Shown: piece after piece, positions 33,972-46,100 of the stretch
Numbering within the stretch: the first letter of the stretch is position 1
Layout of the letters: each line of letters starts with the position of its first letter
Source of the DNA: Elioraea sp.
GTDB taxonomy: Bacteria > Pseudomonadota > Alphaproteobacteria > Acetobacterales > Acetobacteraceae
Assembly (NCBI RefSeq): GCF_022842375.1
Contig: NZ_JALHPR010000013.1
Span: forward strand, 58,197-122,196
Direction: 5' to 3'
Length of the DNA stretch: 64,000 bases
Made by a program: the position numbers and the translations under genes
The notes under the pieces: generated by a model
The model's database searches: none
The model's input: only the letters and a program-made list of their open reading frames with translations
What the model was told of the DNA's origin: nothing

Positions 33972-34616
33972 ATGGACTTCGCCCAGGCCCGCCTGAACAT
34001 GTTGGACGGCCAACTCAGGCCGAACAAGGTGACCGACGCTGCCCTGCTGGCCGCGATGGGCGAGGTGCCGCGCGAGGCGTTCCTGCCGCCGGAGCGGGTT
34101 GCCCTTGCCTATGCCGACGAGGATGTTCCGGTTGGGCCCGGGCGGTGGCTTATGGAGCCGATGGTGTTCGCCCGCCTGGTGCAGGCCGCCGAGGTGGGGG
34201 AGGGCACGCGCGTGCTCGTCGTCGCTGCCGGGGCTGGCTATGGCGCGCTGGTGCTCGCCCGCAGCGGTGCGAGCGTGGTCGCGCTCGAGGCGCCGGGGGT
34301 GATGGCGGGCTCGCTCGCGCCGCGGCTTCCGGGCGTGACGGTCGTGTCAGGCCCGGTCACCGAGGGGTGGGCGGCGGCCGCGCCCTATGACGTGATCCTG
34401 ATCGAGGGCGCGGTCGAGCATGTGCCGGCCGCGATCGAGGCGCAGTTGGCCGAGGGTGGGCGGCTCGTGACGGTGATGGCGGCGGCGCGCCGCTTCGTGC
34501 TCGGCCTTGCGGTGCGGCGCGTGCGGCTTGGCGGCACGGTGACGGAGGTTCCGCTGTTCGATGCCGGCACGCCTGCGCTGCCCGAGTTCCGGCGCGCGCC
34601 GGCGTTCGTGTTCTAG
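33972..34616 (+). CDS. Protein-L-isoaspartate O-methyltransferase family protein (divergent)
   Basis: Class I methyltransferase-fold protein of 214 residues. The N-terminal region (LDGQLRPNKVTDAALLAAM and VPREAFLPP) is typical of the PCMT family. The SAM-binding motif I, normally close to LEIGTGSGY, reads LVVAAGAGYGALVLARSG, so the acidic/glycine pattern is altered. The canonical enzyme is the separate gene at 62526. This divergent copy heads the conserved alphaproteobacterial block with rhodanese, TolC and DUF2497 genes. Its activity is doubtful; methyl transfer to isoaspartate should not be assumed. Confidence 0.85.
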   Translation: MDFAQARLNMLDGQLRPNKVTDAALLAAMGEVPREAFLPPERVALAYADEDVPVGPGRWLMEPMVFARLVQAAEVGEGTRVLVVAAGAGYGALVLARSGASVVALEAPGVMAGSLAPRLPGVTVVSGPVTEGWAAAAPYDVILIEGAVEHVPAAIEAQLAEGGRLVTVMAAARRFVLGLAVRRVRLGGTVTEVPLFDAGTPALPEFRRAPAFVF

Positions 34617-34622
34617 GCGCGC

Positions 34623-34973
34623 ATGACACCCGACAGCGAAGCCACGGCAGCACTCCCGCCCGAGATCGCGGCGGAAACGCTCGCCGCGTGGCGTGCGGAC
34701 GGCAAGGCGCATGCGGTGCTTGACGTGCGCGAGCCGTGGGAGGTCGACGTTGCCGCGCTGGCGGGCGCGATCACGGTGCCGATGGGCGAGGTTCCGGCGC
34801 GGCTGGAGGAATTCCCGCGCGACGTGCCGCTCGTGATCCTCTGCCATCATGGCGCGCGCAGCTTCCGCGTGATGTCGTGGCTGCGGGGGCGGGGGATGGC
34901 GAACGCGGTGAATCTCGCCGGCGGGATCGACGCATGGTCGCGCGAGGTCGATCCCTCCGTCCCGACCTACTAG
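34623..34973 (+). CDS. Rhodanese-like domain protein
   Basis: Single-domain rhodanese of 116 residues, GlpE-sized. The domain opens with LDVREPWE. The active loop is CHHGARS with catalytic Cys74, followed by the closing motif NLAGGIDAW. It would carry a persulfide and transfer sulfur to a thiol or cyanide acceptor in the cytoplasm. It begins 6 bases after the methyltransferase-like gene. The same order upstream of tolC occurs in other alphaproteobacteria as I recall, suggesting co-transcription. Confidence 0.92.
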   Translation: MTPDSEATAALPPEIAAETLAAWRADGKAHAVLDVREPWEVDVAALAGAITVPMGEVPARLEEFPRDVPLVILCHHGARSFRVMSWLRGRGMANAVNLAGGIDAWSREVDPSVPTY

Positions 34974-35067
34974 AACCTTGCGGAACCACGCGATGGCCCG
35001 CAGAATCAGGTCCATCGCCGAAGCTGCTGCAATGCCATTGAACCGAGTGCCGGAGCAGGAACACACG

Positions 35068-36540
35068 ATGGGCGCGACAGAGGTCGATCACGTGACGGCG
35101 GCCCCAGCGGCACGGGGACGGCTGGGGGTGTCATGCCGCCTCGGCCCGACGCTGAGGGCGATGCTGCTGGCCGGTGCGATGCTGCTGCCTGCCATGCCGG
35201 CGGGGGCGCAGACGATCCGCGAGGCGCTCGCGCTCGCCTACGCCAACAACCCGACGCTGCAGGCCGCCCGCGCGAGGCTGCGGGCGACGGACGAGAACGT
35301 TCCCCAGGCGCTGTCCGGCTGGCGGCCGACGGTGACGCTGCAGGGCCAGGCGGGCTATGCCGACGGCACCCAGACCGGGGCGAGCAACAACGGTATCCGC
35401 GCCCGCAATGACGCCGAGCGCAACCCGCTGTCGGGCAGTGCGACGATCAGTCAGCCGCTCTACCGCGGTGGCCGCACGGTCGCTGCGACGCGCCGGTCGG
35501 AGAGTCAGGTGCTGGCGGAACGGGCCAACCTGCTCGCCACGGAACAGACCGTGCTGCTCGAGGCTGGCACGGCGTATGCCAATGTCATCCGCGACCAGGA
35601 AGTGCTGCGGCTGACGATCAACAACGTCCGCGTGCTCGAGCGGCAGTTGCAGGCCGCCCGCGACAGGTTCCGCGTCGGCGAGATCACGCGCACCGACGTT
35701 GCCCAGGCGGAGGCACGGCTCGAGCGGGCGCGGTCGGAGCGTGCGCGCGCCGATGGCGACCTCCAGGTCGCGCGCGCCGTGTTCCAGCGCCTGATCGGCG
35801 AGGCGCCGCGCTCGCTGACGCCGCCGCCCGGCATCCGAGCCGTCGTGAACAACGCCGATGAGGCAGCGCGGCTGGCCGAGAACAACAACCCGAACCTGAT
35901 CCGCGCCCGGTTCGATGAGCAGGCGGCGCTTGCCAACGTCGACCTGCTGTTCGGCGAGCTGCTTCCCTCGGCGGCGCTGCAGGGCAGCACCTTCCGCAAC
36001 GATGACAGCTCGTTGCGCGACACGCGCTCGACCGGCAGCCAGCTGCTGGCAACCCTCTCCGTGCCGCTCTACCAGGGCGGGCAGGAGCATGCGCGGGTGC
36101 GCCAGGCCAAGCAGCAGGCACAGCAGGCGCGCGATGCCTTCGACGAAGTGCGCCGCCAGGTGGTCGAGAATGCCCGCCGGGCCTGGGAAACGCTCGAATC
36201 CGCGCGTGCCGAGGTGAATGCGCGCAGCGCACAGATCCGCGCGAACGAGATCGCGCTCGATGGCGTGCAGCGCGAGGCGCTGGTCGGCAGCCGCACCACG
36301 CTCGACGTGCTGAACGCCGAGCAGGAACTGCTCGACAGCCGCGTGGCGCTGGTGCGCACGACGCGCGACTTCCTTGTCGCCTCCTACGGGCTCACCGCAG
36401 CCGCGGGCCGCCTCACGGCGCGCGACCTCGCGCTGCCGGTCCAGATCTACGATCCGCTTGACTACTACAACGCCGTGCGCGACCGCTGGGTCGGCACCGA
36501 TGTTCCCCCGCAAAGGACACAGCCTCTTTCTGCGCGATGA
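35068..36540 (+). CDS. tolC: TolC family outer membrane protein
   Basis: Outer-membrane efflux channel of 490 residues from ATG 35068, which has GCAGGA as ribosome site; an upstream ATG at 34978 would add 30 residues unlikely to be translated. A signal sequence ends near LLPAMPAGAQ. The two halves of the trimeric channel repeat are visible, with matching beta-strand motifs SQPLYRGGRTVAATRRSE and SVPLYQGGQEHARVRQAK. Each half is followed by long Ala/Arg/Gln-rich helices. It is the only outer-membrane factor in the window and a candidate partner of both RND pumps and of type I secretion. The stop overlaps the next start (ATGA). Confidence 0.93.
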   Translation: MGATEVDHVTAAPAARGRLGVSCRLGPTLRAMLLAGAMLLPAMPAGAQTIREALALAYANNPTLQAARARLRATDENVPQALSGWRPTVTLQGQAGYADGTQTGASNNGIRARNDAERNPLSGSATISQPLYRGGRTVAATRRSESQVLAERANLLATEQTVLLEAGTAYANVIRDQEVLRLTINNVRVLERQLQAARDRFRVGEITRTDVAQAEARLERARSERARADGDLQVARAVFQRLIGEAPRSLTPPPGIRAVVNNADEAARLAENNNPNLIRARFDEQAALANVDLLFGELLPSAALQGSTFRNDDSSLRDTRSTGSQLLATLSVPLYQGGQEHARVRQAKQQAQQARDAFDEVRRQVVENARRAWETLESARAEVNARSAQIRANEIALDGVQREALVGSRTTLDVLNAEQELLDSRVALVRTTRDFLVASYGLTAAAGRLTARDLALPVQIYDPLDYYNAVRDRWVGTDVPPQRTQPLSAR

Positions 36541-37238
36541 CACCTCCTCCTGACACGCCGAACACCGGCGACGGCGAAAACCCCGCTTCCGACGGGTCGA
36601 TGGAGGACATCCTCGCCTCGATCCGGCGGATCCTGGCGGAGGATGGTGGCGCGGGTGGGCCGCCCCCGCCGGGCGCGGCACCGCAGGCCGAGGAGGTCCT
36701 TGACCTGACCGAACAGATGCTGGCGCCGACGGCGAGTGCCCCGGCGCCCACTCCGCAGATGAGCACCGCCGACATCGATGCGCTGTTCGACGCGCCCGGT
36801 TCGGCCCCGTCGGCCGCACCGCAGCAGGAGCCCCCCATGGCCCCCCCGTCGCCTGGTTTGCCAGGGCCGATGAGCACGGCTGACATCGATGCGCTGTTCG
36901 ATGCGCCGGCCCCGCAACCAACCCCTGCGCCCGCTCCCTTGGCGCCGCCGATGCCGATGGCCGCGGCGCCATCTCCGGAGGGCGATGGGCTCGTCGGTGG
37001 TGCGGTTGCTGCCGCGGCTGCTGCATCCTTCGCGGCCCTCCGCGCCGCCTCCCGCGGCACCGATGCGGATGCGCGCGCGCTGATGCCCGACGTCCTGCTG
37101 GGCAACGGTGCCGTGACGCTCGAGGCGATCGTGCGGGAGGAGCTTCGCTCCCTGCTCAAGGGCTGGCTCGATGCCAACCTGCCGCCGCTGGTCGAGCGCC
37201 TGGTGAAGGCGGAGCTCGAGCGCGTGGCCCGCGGCTGA
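36537..37238 (+). CDS. DUF2497 / PopZ-family protein
   Basis: Protein of 233 residues with the layout of the polar organiser PopZ: a short N-terminal helix (SMEDILASIRRILAED, residues 21-36), a long Pro/Ala-rich acidic linker and a conserved C-terminal oligomerisation region (about 197-233, including KGWLDANLPPLVERLVKAEL). In Caulobacter PopZ forms a polar network anchoring ParB and signalling proteins. The linker here carries an exact 13-residue motif twice (MSTADIDALFDAP, residues 75-87 and 112-124). ATG 36537 overlaps the tolC stop. The gene lies before valS as in many relatives. Confidence 0.87.
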   Translation: MTPPPDTPNTGDGENPASDGSMEDILASIRRILAEDGGAGGPPPPGAAPQAEEVLDLTEQMLAPTASAPAPTPQMSTADIDALFDAPGSAPSAAPQQEPPMAPPSPGLPGPMSTADIDALFDAPAPQPTPAPAPLAPPMPMAAAPSPEGDGLVGGAVAAAAAASFAALRAASRGTDADARALMPDVLLGNGAVTLEAIVREELRSLLKGWLDANLPPLVERLVKAELERVARG

Positions 37239-37372
37239 ACGCCGCCGATCGACTGGTGCGGGGCTGATCTGCGCTGACCTGTCAGACGCCGTGCGGCATC
37301 GGTGCTTGACGCACCCCCACGCCTCGCCCAATCCAGAACAGACCCGAACCCCTAGGATCATTGGCCACGTCG

Positions 37373-40045
<2,673 letters not shown>

Positions 40046-40156
40046 GCCGTGCGGGCGATGTCGCGCGATTGCGACAGATCCGCGACTCTCATTTTTGTTA
40101 TTGCATGCAGTCTCACGATCACGCGATCCTCACGCAATAGGACAGGGGGAGCTTTC

Positions 40157-41017
40157 GTGGACATCAGCATGACCGCCTCGCGGCGCCCGCGGGCACGCGC
40201 GCTCTGCACCTTCGTGATCGCAGGAACGCTCGGCCTCTCGGCCGGACCGGCCAGCGCGGCACTCGTCAGCGTCGATTTCGGGACGACGACAACGGCCCTC
40301 GCTACGCTGTTCAACGTTCCGGAGGGGCCAAGCCCGGCCTTTTCCGGCGCGGAAGCATCAGCGACAGCGGCCAATGCCCGCTTCGGCGCGGCCAATGTGT
40401 GGAACGCGATCGGGCTGCCCGAGTTCAACACGCCCGCGGTGGTCAACCCGACCTTCTCGAGCCTGCGCGACAGCACCGGCGCGACCACCGGCGTTGGCCT
40501 GTCGCTGACGGGCACCGTGAAGGGGTTCAGCGGCGTCAACAGCCCAAGCCCGGATGCGCTGCGGAAGGACTATCTGTTCTTCAACTCCGGTGACACGATC
40601 CTCGGCAATAACCCGGCGACGACGCTGTCGTTCTCGATCACCGGGCTGATGGCCGGCGCTGCCTATGACTTCTTCGTCTATGGCAGCGATGTGAGAAACC
40701 GCACCTTCACGATGCAGGTCGATGGCGCGTCGAGCCAGGTCGTCGCGGGCACCAGCGGCACCGCCTATTTCGATGACGTGGTCGCGGATGCCAACGGCAG
40801 GATCAGCGGGTCGCTGATCCCGCAACCCAACGAGGTGGACCCCGGCGGCCGCATCACCCAGCAGGAAGTCAACTGGTCCGGGTTCCAGATCGTCGACAAC
40901 CTGCCCGTGATCCAGCCGCCGGTGACGGGCGTTCCGGAACCCGCGAGCCTCGCGCTGCTCGGCGCCGGTCTGTTCGGCCTCGGCATTGCGCGCAGCCGGC
41001 GCCGCCGCGCCGCCTGA
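40157..41017 (+). CDS. PEP-CTERM sorting domain-containing exported protein
   Basis: Second exosortase substrate of the window, 286 residues from GTG 40157, which is preceded by AGGGGGAG. A signal peptide runs to about SAGPASA. The mature part is Ser/Thr/Gly/Asn-rich and beta-strand rich, without a domain I can name. The end has VPEP, a hydrophobic helix (ASLALLGAGLFGLGIA) and a basic tail (RSRRRR). The 111-base upstream gap has an AT-rich stretch (CATTTTTGTTATTGCATGCA) that probably holds its promoter. It is unrelated in its mature region to the protein at 33151. Confidence 0.87.
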   Translation: MDISMTASRRPRARALCTFVIAGTLGLSAGPASAALVSVDFGTTTTALATLFNVPEGPSPAFSGAEASATAANARFGAANVWNAIGLPEFNTPAVVNPTFSSLRDSTGATTGVGLSLTGTVKGFSGVNSPSPDALRKDYLFFNSGDTILGNNPATTLSFSITGLMAGAAYDFFVYGSDVRNRTFTMQVDGASSQVVAGTSGTAYFDDVVADANGRISGSLIPQPNEVDPGGRITQQEVNWSGFQIVDNLPVIQPPVTGVPEPASLALLGAGLFGLGIARSRRRRAA

Positions 41018-41063
41018 AACAGACGACCCCTTACTTCGGGGTGGACTAAGCCGCGGCACCGCG

Positions 41064-41124
41064 AGAGCAGCGTCCGACCTGATGGAACCGGTTCCGGTTC
41101 CATCAGGACGGGCTAGGCTGCTCT
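41064..41124. repeat. Large palindromic element 1 upstream of ilvD
   Basis: Outer arms AGAGCAGC (41064-41071) and GCTGCTCT (41117-41124) enclose a perfect 13-bp inner palindrome, CCTGATGGAACCG (41078-41090) with CGGTTCCATCAGG (41095-41107), around a GTTC loop. It is non-coding and has no T-run. It looks like an intergenic mobile-type palindrome rather than a simple terminator. Confidence 0.75.
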
Positions 41125-41141
41125 GTCCCTTCATGATTCTG

Positions 41142-41188
41142 GAGCACGACCTTCCGATCGATTGATTTCAATCGATCGGAACGTGCTC
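41142..41188. repeat. Large palindromic element 2 upstream of ilvD
   Basis: Arms GAGCACG (41142-41148) plus TTCCGATCGATTG (41152-41164) pair perfectly with CAATCGATCGGAA plus CGTGCTC (41169-41188). The loop is ATTT and only three bases (ACC) are bulged. It follows element 1 by 17 bases and shares the style of its outer arms. Similar short palindromes recur in rhizobial and other alphaproteobacterial genomes (RIME-like), from memory. Confidence 0.75.
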
Positions 41189-41228
41189 TAGGCTGCGCGG
41201 CCAGTCCATTCCGAGGGGGATCGCCAAG

Positions 41229-42965
41229 GTGTCCGAACAGAACCCGTCGCGCACGTTCGACAAGTCGCGCCTGCCCAGCCGTCATTCCACGGTGGGGCCC
41301 GGCCGTGCGCCGCATCGCAGCTACTACTACGCCATGGGGCTGACCCAGGAGGAGATCGCCGCACCCTTCGTCGGCGTCGCCACCTGCTGGAACGAGGCGG
41401 CCCCCTGCAACATCGCGCTGTCGCGCCAGGCGCAGAGCGTCAAGCGCGGCGTGTCGGAAGCGGGTGCGACGCCGCGCGAGTTCTGCACCATCACCGTGAC
41501 CGACGGCATCGCCATGGGCCACCAGGGGATGAAGTCCTCGCTCGCCTCGCGCGAGGTGATCGCCGATTCGATCGAGCTCACCGTCCGCGGGCACGGCTAT
41601 GACGCGCTGGTCGGCCTCGCCGGCTGCGACAAGTCGCTGCCCGGCGTGATGATGGCGATGCTGCGGCTCAACGTGCCGTCGGTGTTCATGTATGGCGGCT
41701 CGATCATGCCCGGCAACTACAAGGGCCGTGACGTGACGGTGCTCGACGTGTTCGAGGCGGTCGGCCAGCACGCAGCGGGCAACATGACGGATGAGGAGCT
41801 CGATGAGCTCGAGCGCGTGGCCTGCCCCGGCGCTGGGGCCTGCGGCGGTCAGTTCACCGCCAACACCATGGCGTGCGTATCCGAGGTGATCGGCCTCGCG
41901 CTGCCAGGCTCTGCCGGCTCGCCGGCGCCGTTCGAGGAGCGTGATGCCTGGGCCGTGAAGTCCGGCCAGGCGGTGGTGGACCTGATCCGCCGCAACATCC
42001 GCCCGCGCGACATCGTGACGCGCAAGGCGCTCGAGAACGCCGCGATGGTGGTGGGGGCGACGGGCGGCTCGACCAACGCGGTGCTGCACCTGCCGGCGAT
42101 GGCCAACGAGGTGGGCATCCGCTTCACGCTCGAGGACGTGGCGAAGATCATGCGCGACACCCCGCATATCGCCGACCTGAAGCCCGGCGGCCGCTACATC
42201 GCCTATGACGTGCACCGCATCGGCGGCGTGCCGGTGATCATCAAGGCGCTGCTCGATGCCGGCCTGCTGCACGGCGATTGCCTGACCGTGACGGGCAAGA
42301 CGCTCGCCGAGAACCACGCCGACATCGTGTTCCCGACCGACCAGGACGTGGTGCGCCCGGTCTCCAACCCGATCTCCAAGACGGGCGGCGTCGTCGGCCT
42401 CAAGGGCAATCTCGCGACCGACGGCGCGATCGTGAAGATCGCGGGGATGAAGAACCTCCGCTTCGAGGGCCGGGCGCTTTGCTTCGACTGCGAGGAGGAT
42501 GCCTTCGCCGCGGTGCGCGAGCGCGCGTACCAGGAGGGCGACGTGATCATCATCCGCTACGAGGGGCCGAAGGGCGGGCCCGGCATGCGCGAGATGCTCT
42601 CGACCACCTCGGCCATCTACGGCCAGGGGATGGGCGACAAGGTCGCGCTGATCACCGATGGCAGGTTCTCAGGCGCGACGCGCGGCTTCTGCATCGGCCA
42701 CGTGACGCCCGAGGCGGCGGTGGGCGGGACGATCGGGCTGCTGCAGAACGGCGACCGCATCGTGATCGATGCCGGGGCCGGCACGCTCGACGTGCTGGTG
42801 CCGGATGCCGAGCTTGCCGCACGCCGTGCCGCGTGGAAGCCGCGCGAGACGATCTACGGCTCGGGCGCGCTCTGGAAATACGCCCAGCTCGTCGGCCCCG
42901 CGCATGAGGGGGCGGTGACGCACAAGGGAGCTGCGGCAGAGGGGCACGTCTACGTCGATCTCTGA
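41229..42965 (+). CDS. ilvD: Dihydroxy-acid dehydratase
   Basis: Branched-chain amino acid biosynthesis enzyme (dihydroxy-acid to 2-oxo acid), 578 residues, starting with GTG after a GAGGGGG ribosome site. The Fe-S cluster cysteines are Cys60 (EAAPCN), Cys133 ([10 protein letters not shown]) and Cys205 ([12 protein letters not shown]). The C-terminal part has the family signature [19 protein letters not shown]. It stands alone: other ilv genes are not adjacent. A perfect 14-bp hairpin 28 bases after the stop may terminate it, and two large palindromes precede it. Confidence 0.97.
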   Translation: MSEQNPSRTFDKSRLPSRHSTVGPGRAPHRSYYYAMGLTQEEIAAPFVGVATCWNEAAPCNIALSRQAQSVKRGVSEAGATPREFCTITVTDGIAMGHQGMKSSLASREVIADSIELTVRGHGYDALVGLAGCDKSLPGVMMAMLRLNVPSVFMYGGSIMPGNYKGRDVTVLDVFEAVGQHAAGNMTDEELDELERVACPGAGACGGQFTANTMACVSEVIGLALPGSAGSPAPFEERDAWAVKSGQAVVDLIRRNIRPRDIVTRKALENAAMVVGATGGSTNAVLHLPAMANEVGIRFTLEDVAKIMRDTPHIADLKPGGRYIAYDVHRIGGVPVIIKALLDAGLLHGDCLTVTGKTLAENHADIVFPTDQDVVRPVSNPISKTGGVVGLKGNLATDGAIVKIAGMKNLRFEGRALCFDCEEDAFAAVRERAYQEGDVIIIRYEGPKGGPGMREMLSTTSAIYGQGMGDKVALITDGRFSGATRGFCIGHVTPEAAVGGTIGLLQNGDRIVIDAGAGTLDVLVPDAELAARRAAWKPRETIYGSGALWKYAQLVGPAHEGAVTHKGAAAEGHVYVDL

Positions 42966-42992
42966 GCCAGCTGGTTCCGGGCGACTGGGCAA

Positions 42993-43025
42993 CGCCATCG
43001 CAACGACATGATCGTTGCGATGGCG
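42993..43025. terminator. ilvD: Perfect hairpin after ilvD (possible terminator)
   Basis: CGCCATCGCAACGA (42993-43006) pairs over 14 bp with TCGTTGCGATGGCG (43012-43025) around CATGA. No T-tract follows on the plus strand, so factor-independent termination is not certain; it may stabilise the mRNA 3' end. Confidence 0.5.
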
Positions 43026-43198
43026 GGGTGTTCCGGGGCCGGACGAACAATCGTTACAGTTGTATGAGTGACGGGTAGTTCGCCCTAGAAGCACAACCAT
43101 TGCGTGGTAGACATGATAGGCGCCTTCATCGAAATTTGAGACGAAGGTCACGCGTTGGGCATGCTCGTGCCGGCCGGCCGAACTCCAGAGGGCATGTC

Positions 43199-46100
43199 AT
43201 GTCGAAGCTGACATTCTCGCTCACCCGCACCTCCGAATCGCCGGGCTGGGCGCCTGCCTCGTCAGCGGCGCACACCAATCTCTGGCGCGACGCTGCGGTG
43301 GCGGCAACAACGGCAACGGGCCCGCTCGCGGCGGGGCCGGGCGGCAGCTTCACCTCTACCGGCGACCTGACGCTGAGCGAGGTGACGTTCGCCGGCGGCC
43401 CCAAGGTGGGCAGGCCAGGCGGCAGCGCCGTCTCGGTGGACTGGGACCCGACGGGGCTCCGCGCCCTGCTGTCGATGGCTCTCGTCTGGAACACGATCAA
43501 GAACGTGTCCGTCACCGAGTTCGTCGGTGAGCGGCTCGAGATCCGCAACTGGGTCGACGTGTTCGTCGCGCTGCAATCCGCCGGGCCGCTCACGGTCGTG
43601 CTCGAGGCCGCCAAGCGTGGCGAGGTCCTGCTGACCGGTGACGGCGACTTCACCGTCGAGATCGGCATCGACAGCAACTCGAAGGACTGGACGAACGCGT
43701 TCCGCATCCGCACCGATAGCGGCGACGATGTTGTGCGCATCCGCGAGAGCGCGATCAACGCCGTCTCCGGCCGCTATCTCGGCCAGTTCACCGACACCGA
43801 CATCGCCACGGGCGCGGGCAATGACCAGGTGTTCGGCTGGGGCTCGAACGATGCGATCGATGGCGGGGAGGGGCGCGACGTGTTCGTGCTCCGCGGCATC
43901 CAGGCCGGCTATCGCATCACGACGGACGGCGAGTGGACGACGATCGTCGACATCGATGCCCGCGACGGCAACGATGGAACGGACCGTATCCGCAACGTCG
44001 AGGTGATCAAGTTCGCCGTTGGGGCGGATCTCATTCTCATCCCGCTCAATCGTGACCCCATCGCGGCGGACGATGCCTATGTCGTGCGGGCCGGCCAGGT
44101 GCTGACGGTCTCTGCCGGGCTTGGCGTGCTGGCCAACGACACGGATGCGGATGGCGATGCGCTCAGCGTCGCGCGGATCACCGACACCGTGAACAACGGC
44201 ACGCTCTCGCTGCTGACAACGGGCGCCTTCTCCTACACGCCGAATGCCGGGTTCACGGGCACTGACCAGTTCACCTATCGCATCCGCGACGGGTTGGGCG
44301 GCTTCGACGAGGCGACGGTCACGATCACGGTTGCCAATGCGGCCCCCCTGGCGGCGGACGACGCCTACGCGACGCGGCCGGGCCAGGTGCTGACGGTCTC
44401 TGCCGGGCTTGGCGTGCTGGCCAACGACACGGATGCGGATGGCGATGCGCTCAGCGTCGCGCGGATCACCGACACCGTGAACAACGGCACGCTCTCGCTG
44501 CTGACAACGGGCGCCTTCTCCTACACGCCGAATGCCGGGTTCACGGGCACCGACCAGTTCACCTACCGGGTGTCGGACGGGTTCGGCGGCACCGACACAG
44601 CGACGGTGACGATCACGGTCGTCAACGCCGCGCCCGATGCGGTGGCCGATCTCTACACGGTGCGCCCGGGCAAGACGCTCGAGGTCTCCGTTGCGCATGG
44701 CCTGCTGGCCAATGACACGGATGCCGATGGCGATCCGCTCACGGTGATCACGATCAACGACCAGGTCGACAACGGCGTGCTCCAGGCCTTCGTCGACGGC
44801 TCGTTCAACTACACACCGAATGCCGGCTTCACCGGCACCGACCGGTTCACCTACCGGGTGTCGGACGGGTTCGGCGGCACCGACACAGCGACGGTGACGA
44901 TCACGGTCGTCAACGCAGCACCCGATGCGGTGGCCGATCTCTACACGGCGCGCCCGGGCCAGACGCTCGAGGTCTCCACTGCGCTTGGCGTCCTCCGCAA
45001 CGACACGGATGCGGATGGCGATCCGCTCACGGTGATCACGGTCACCGACACCGTGAACAACGGCGTGCTCCAGGCCTTCGTCGACGGCTCGTTCAACTAC
45101 ACACCGAATGCCGGCTTCACCGGCACCGACCGGTTCACCTACCGGGTGTCGGACGGGTTCGGCGGCACCGACACAGCGACGGTGACGATCACGGTCGTCA
45201 ACACCGCACCGGTGGCGGTGAACGATTCCTACGCGATGCGCCCTGGCCAAACGCTCACCGTGCCCGTGGGCCAGGGTTTCCTTGCGAACGACACCGACGC
45301 GGATGGCGACCGCCTGTCCGTCGCTGCGATCATCGACAGGCCTGACAATGGGACGCTGACCGTCGGGCGGCCAGACGGGTCATTCGTCTACACGCCGAAC
45401 ACCGGCTTCGTCGGGACCGACAGCTTCCTCTACAGCATCCGTGACGGGTTCGGCGGCTTCGCGACCGCGACGGTGTTCATCACGGTGACCAACGCTGCAC
45501 CGGTGGCGGTCGATGACCGCTATGAAACAGGGCCCGGGCAGACCCTCACCGTCCCGGTCGCGCAAGGCTTCCTCGCGAACGATACCGACGCGGATGGCGA
45601 CCGCCTGTCCGTCGCTGCGATCATCGACAGGCCTGACAATGGGACGCTGACCGTCGGGCGGCCAGACGGGTCATTCGTCTACACGCCGAACACCGGCTTC
45701 GTCAGGACCGACAGCTTCCTCTACAGCATCCGCGACGGGTTCGGCGGCTTCGCGACCGCGACGGTGTTCATCGAGGTCACCAACGGCAATCCCGTGTTCG
45801 TGGCCGATGCGCCGATCGTGATCCGCCCCGGCCAGCAGGCGGCGTTCACCGGTGCAGGCCTCATCGCCAACGACACCGATCCAAATGGCGATGCGCTCCA
45901 GGTCACGCAGTTCTTCGCCGATACCGCCCAGGGCGGCCGGGTGGACAACACCGCCTTCGACACCTTCACCTACACGCCACGCTCGAACTTCCTCGGCAAC
46001 GATACGTTCAGCTATGTCGTGACCGATGGGCGCGGCGGTTTGGCCAATGCGACGCTCACGATCAGCGTCGTGAACAGCGACCCGGTCGCTGTGGCCGATC

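Noticed and set aside
41026..41042. Terminator after the second PEP-CTERM gene
   Set aside because: Only a 5-bp stem with a 7-base loop and no T-tract; too weak to call.
43262..45250. Minus-strand frame of 662 codons with internal repeats
   Set aside because: The repeats only mirror the cadherin-like repeats coded on the plus strand; no signal or domain of its own.
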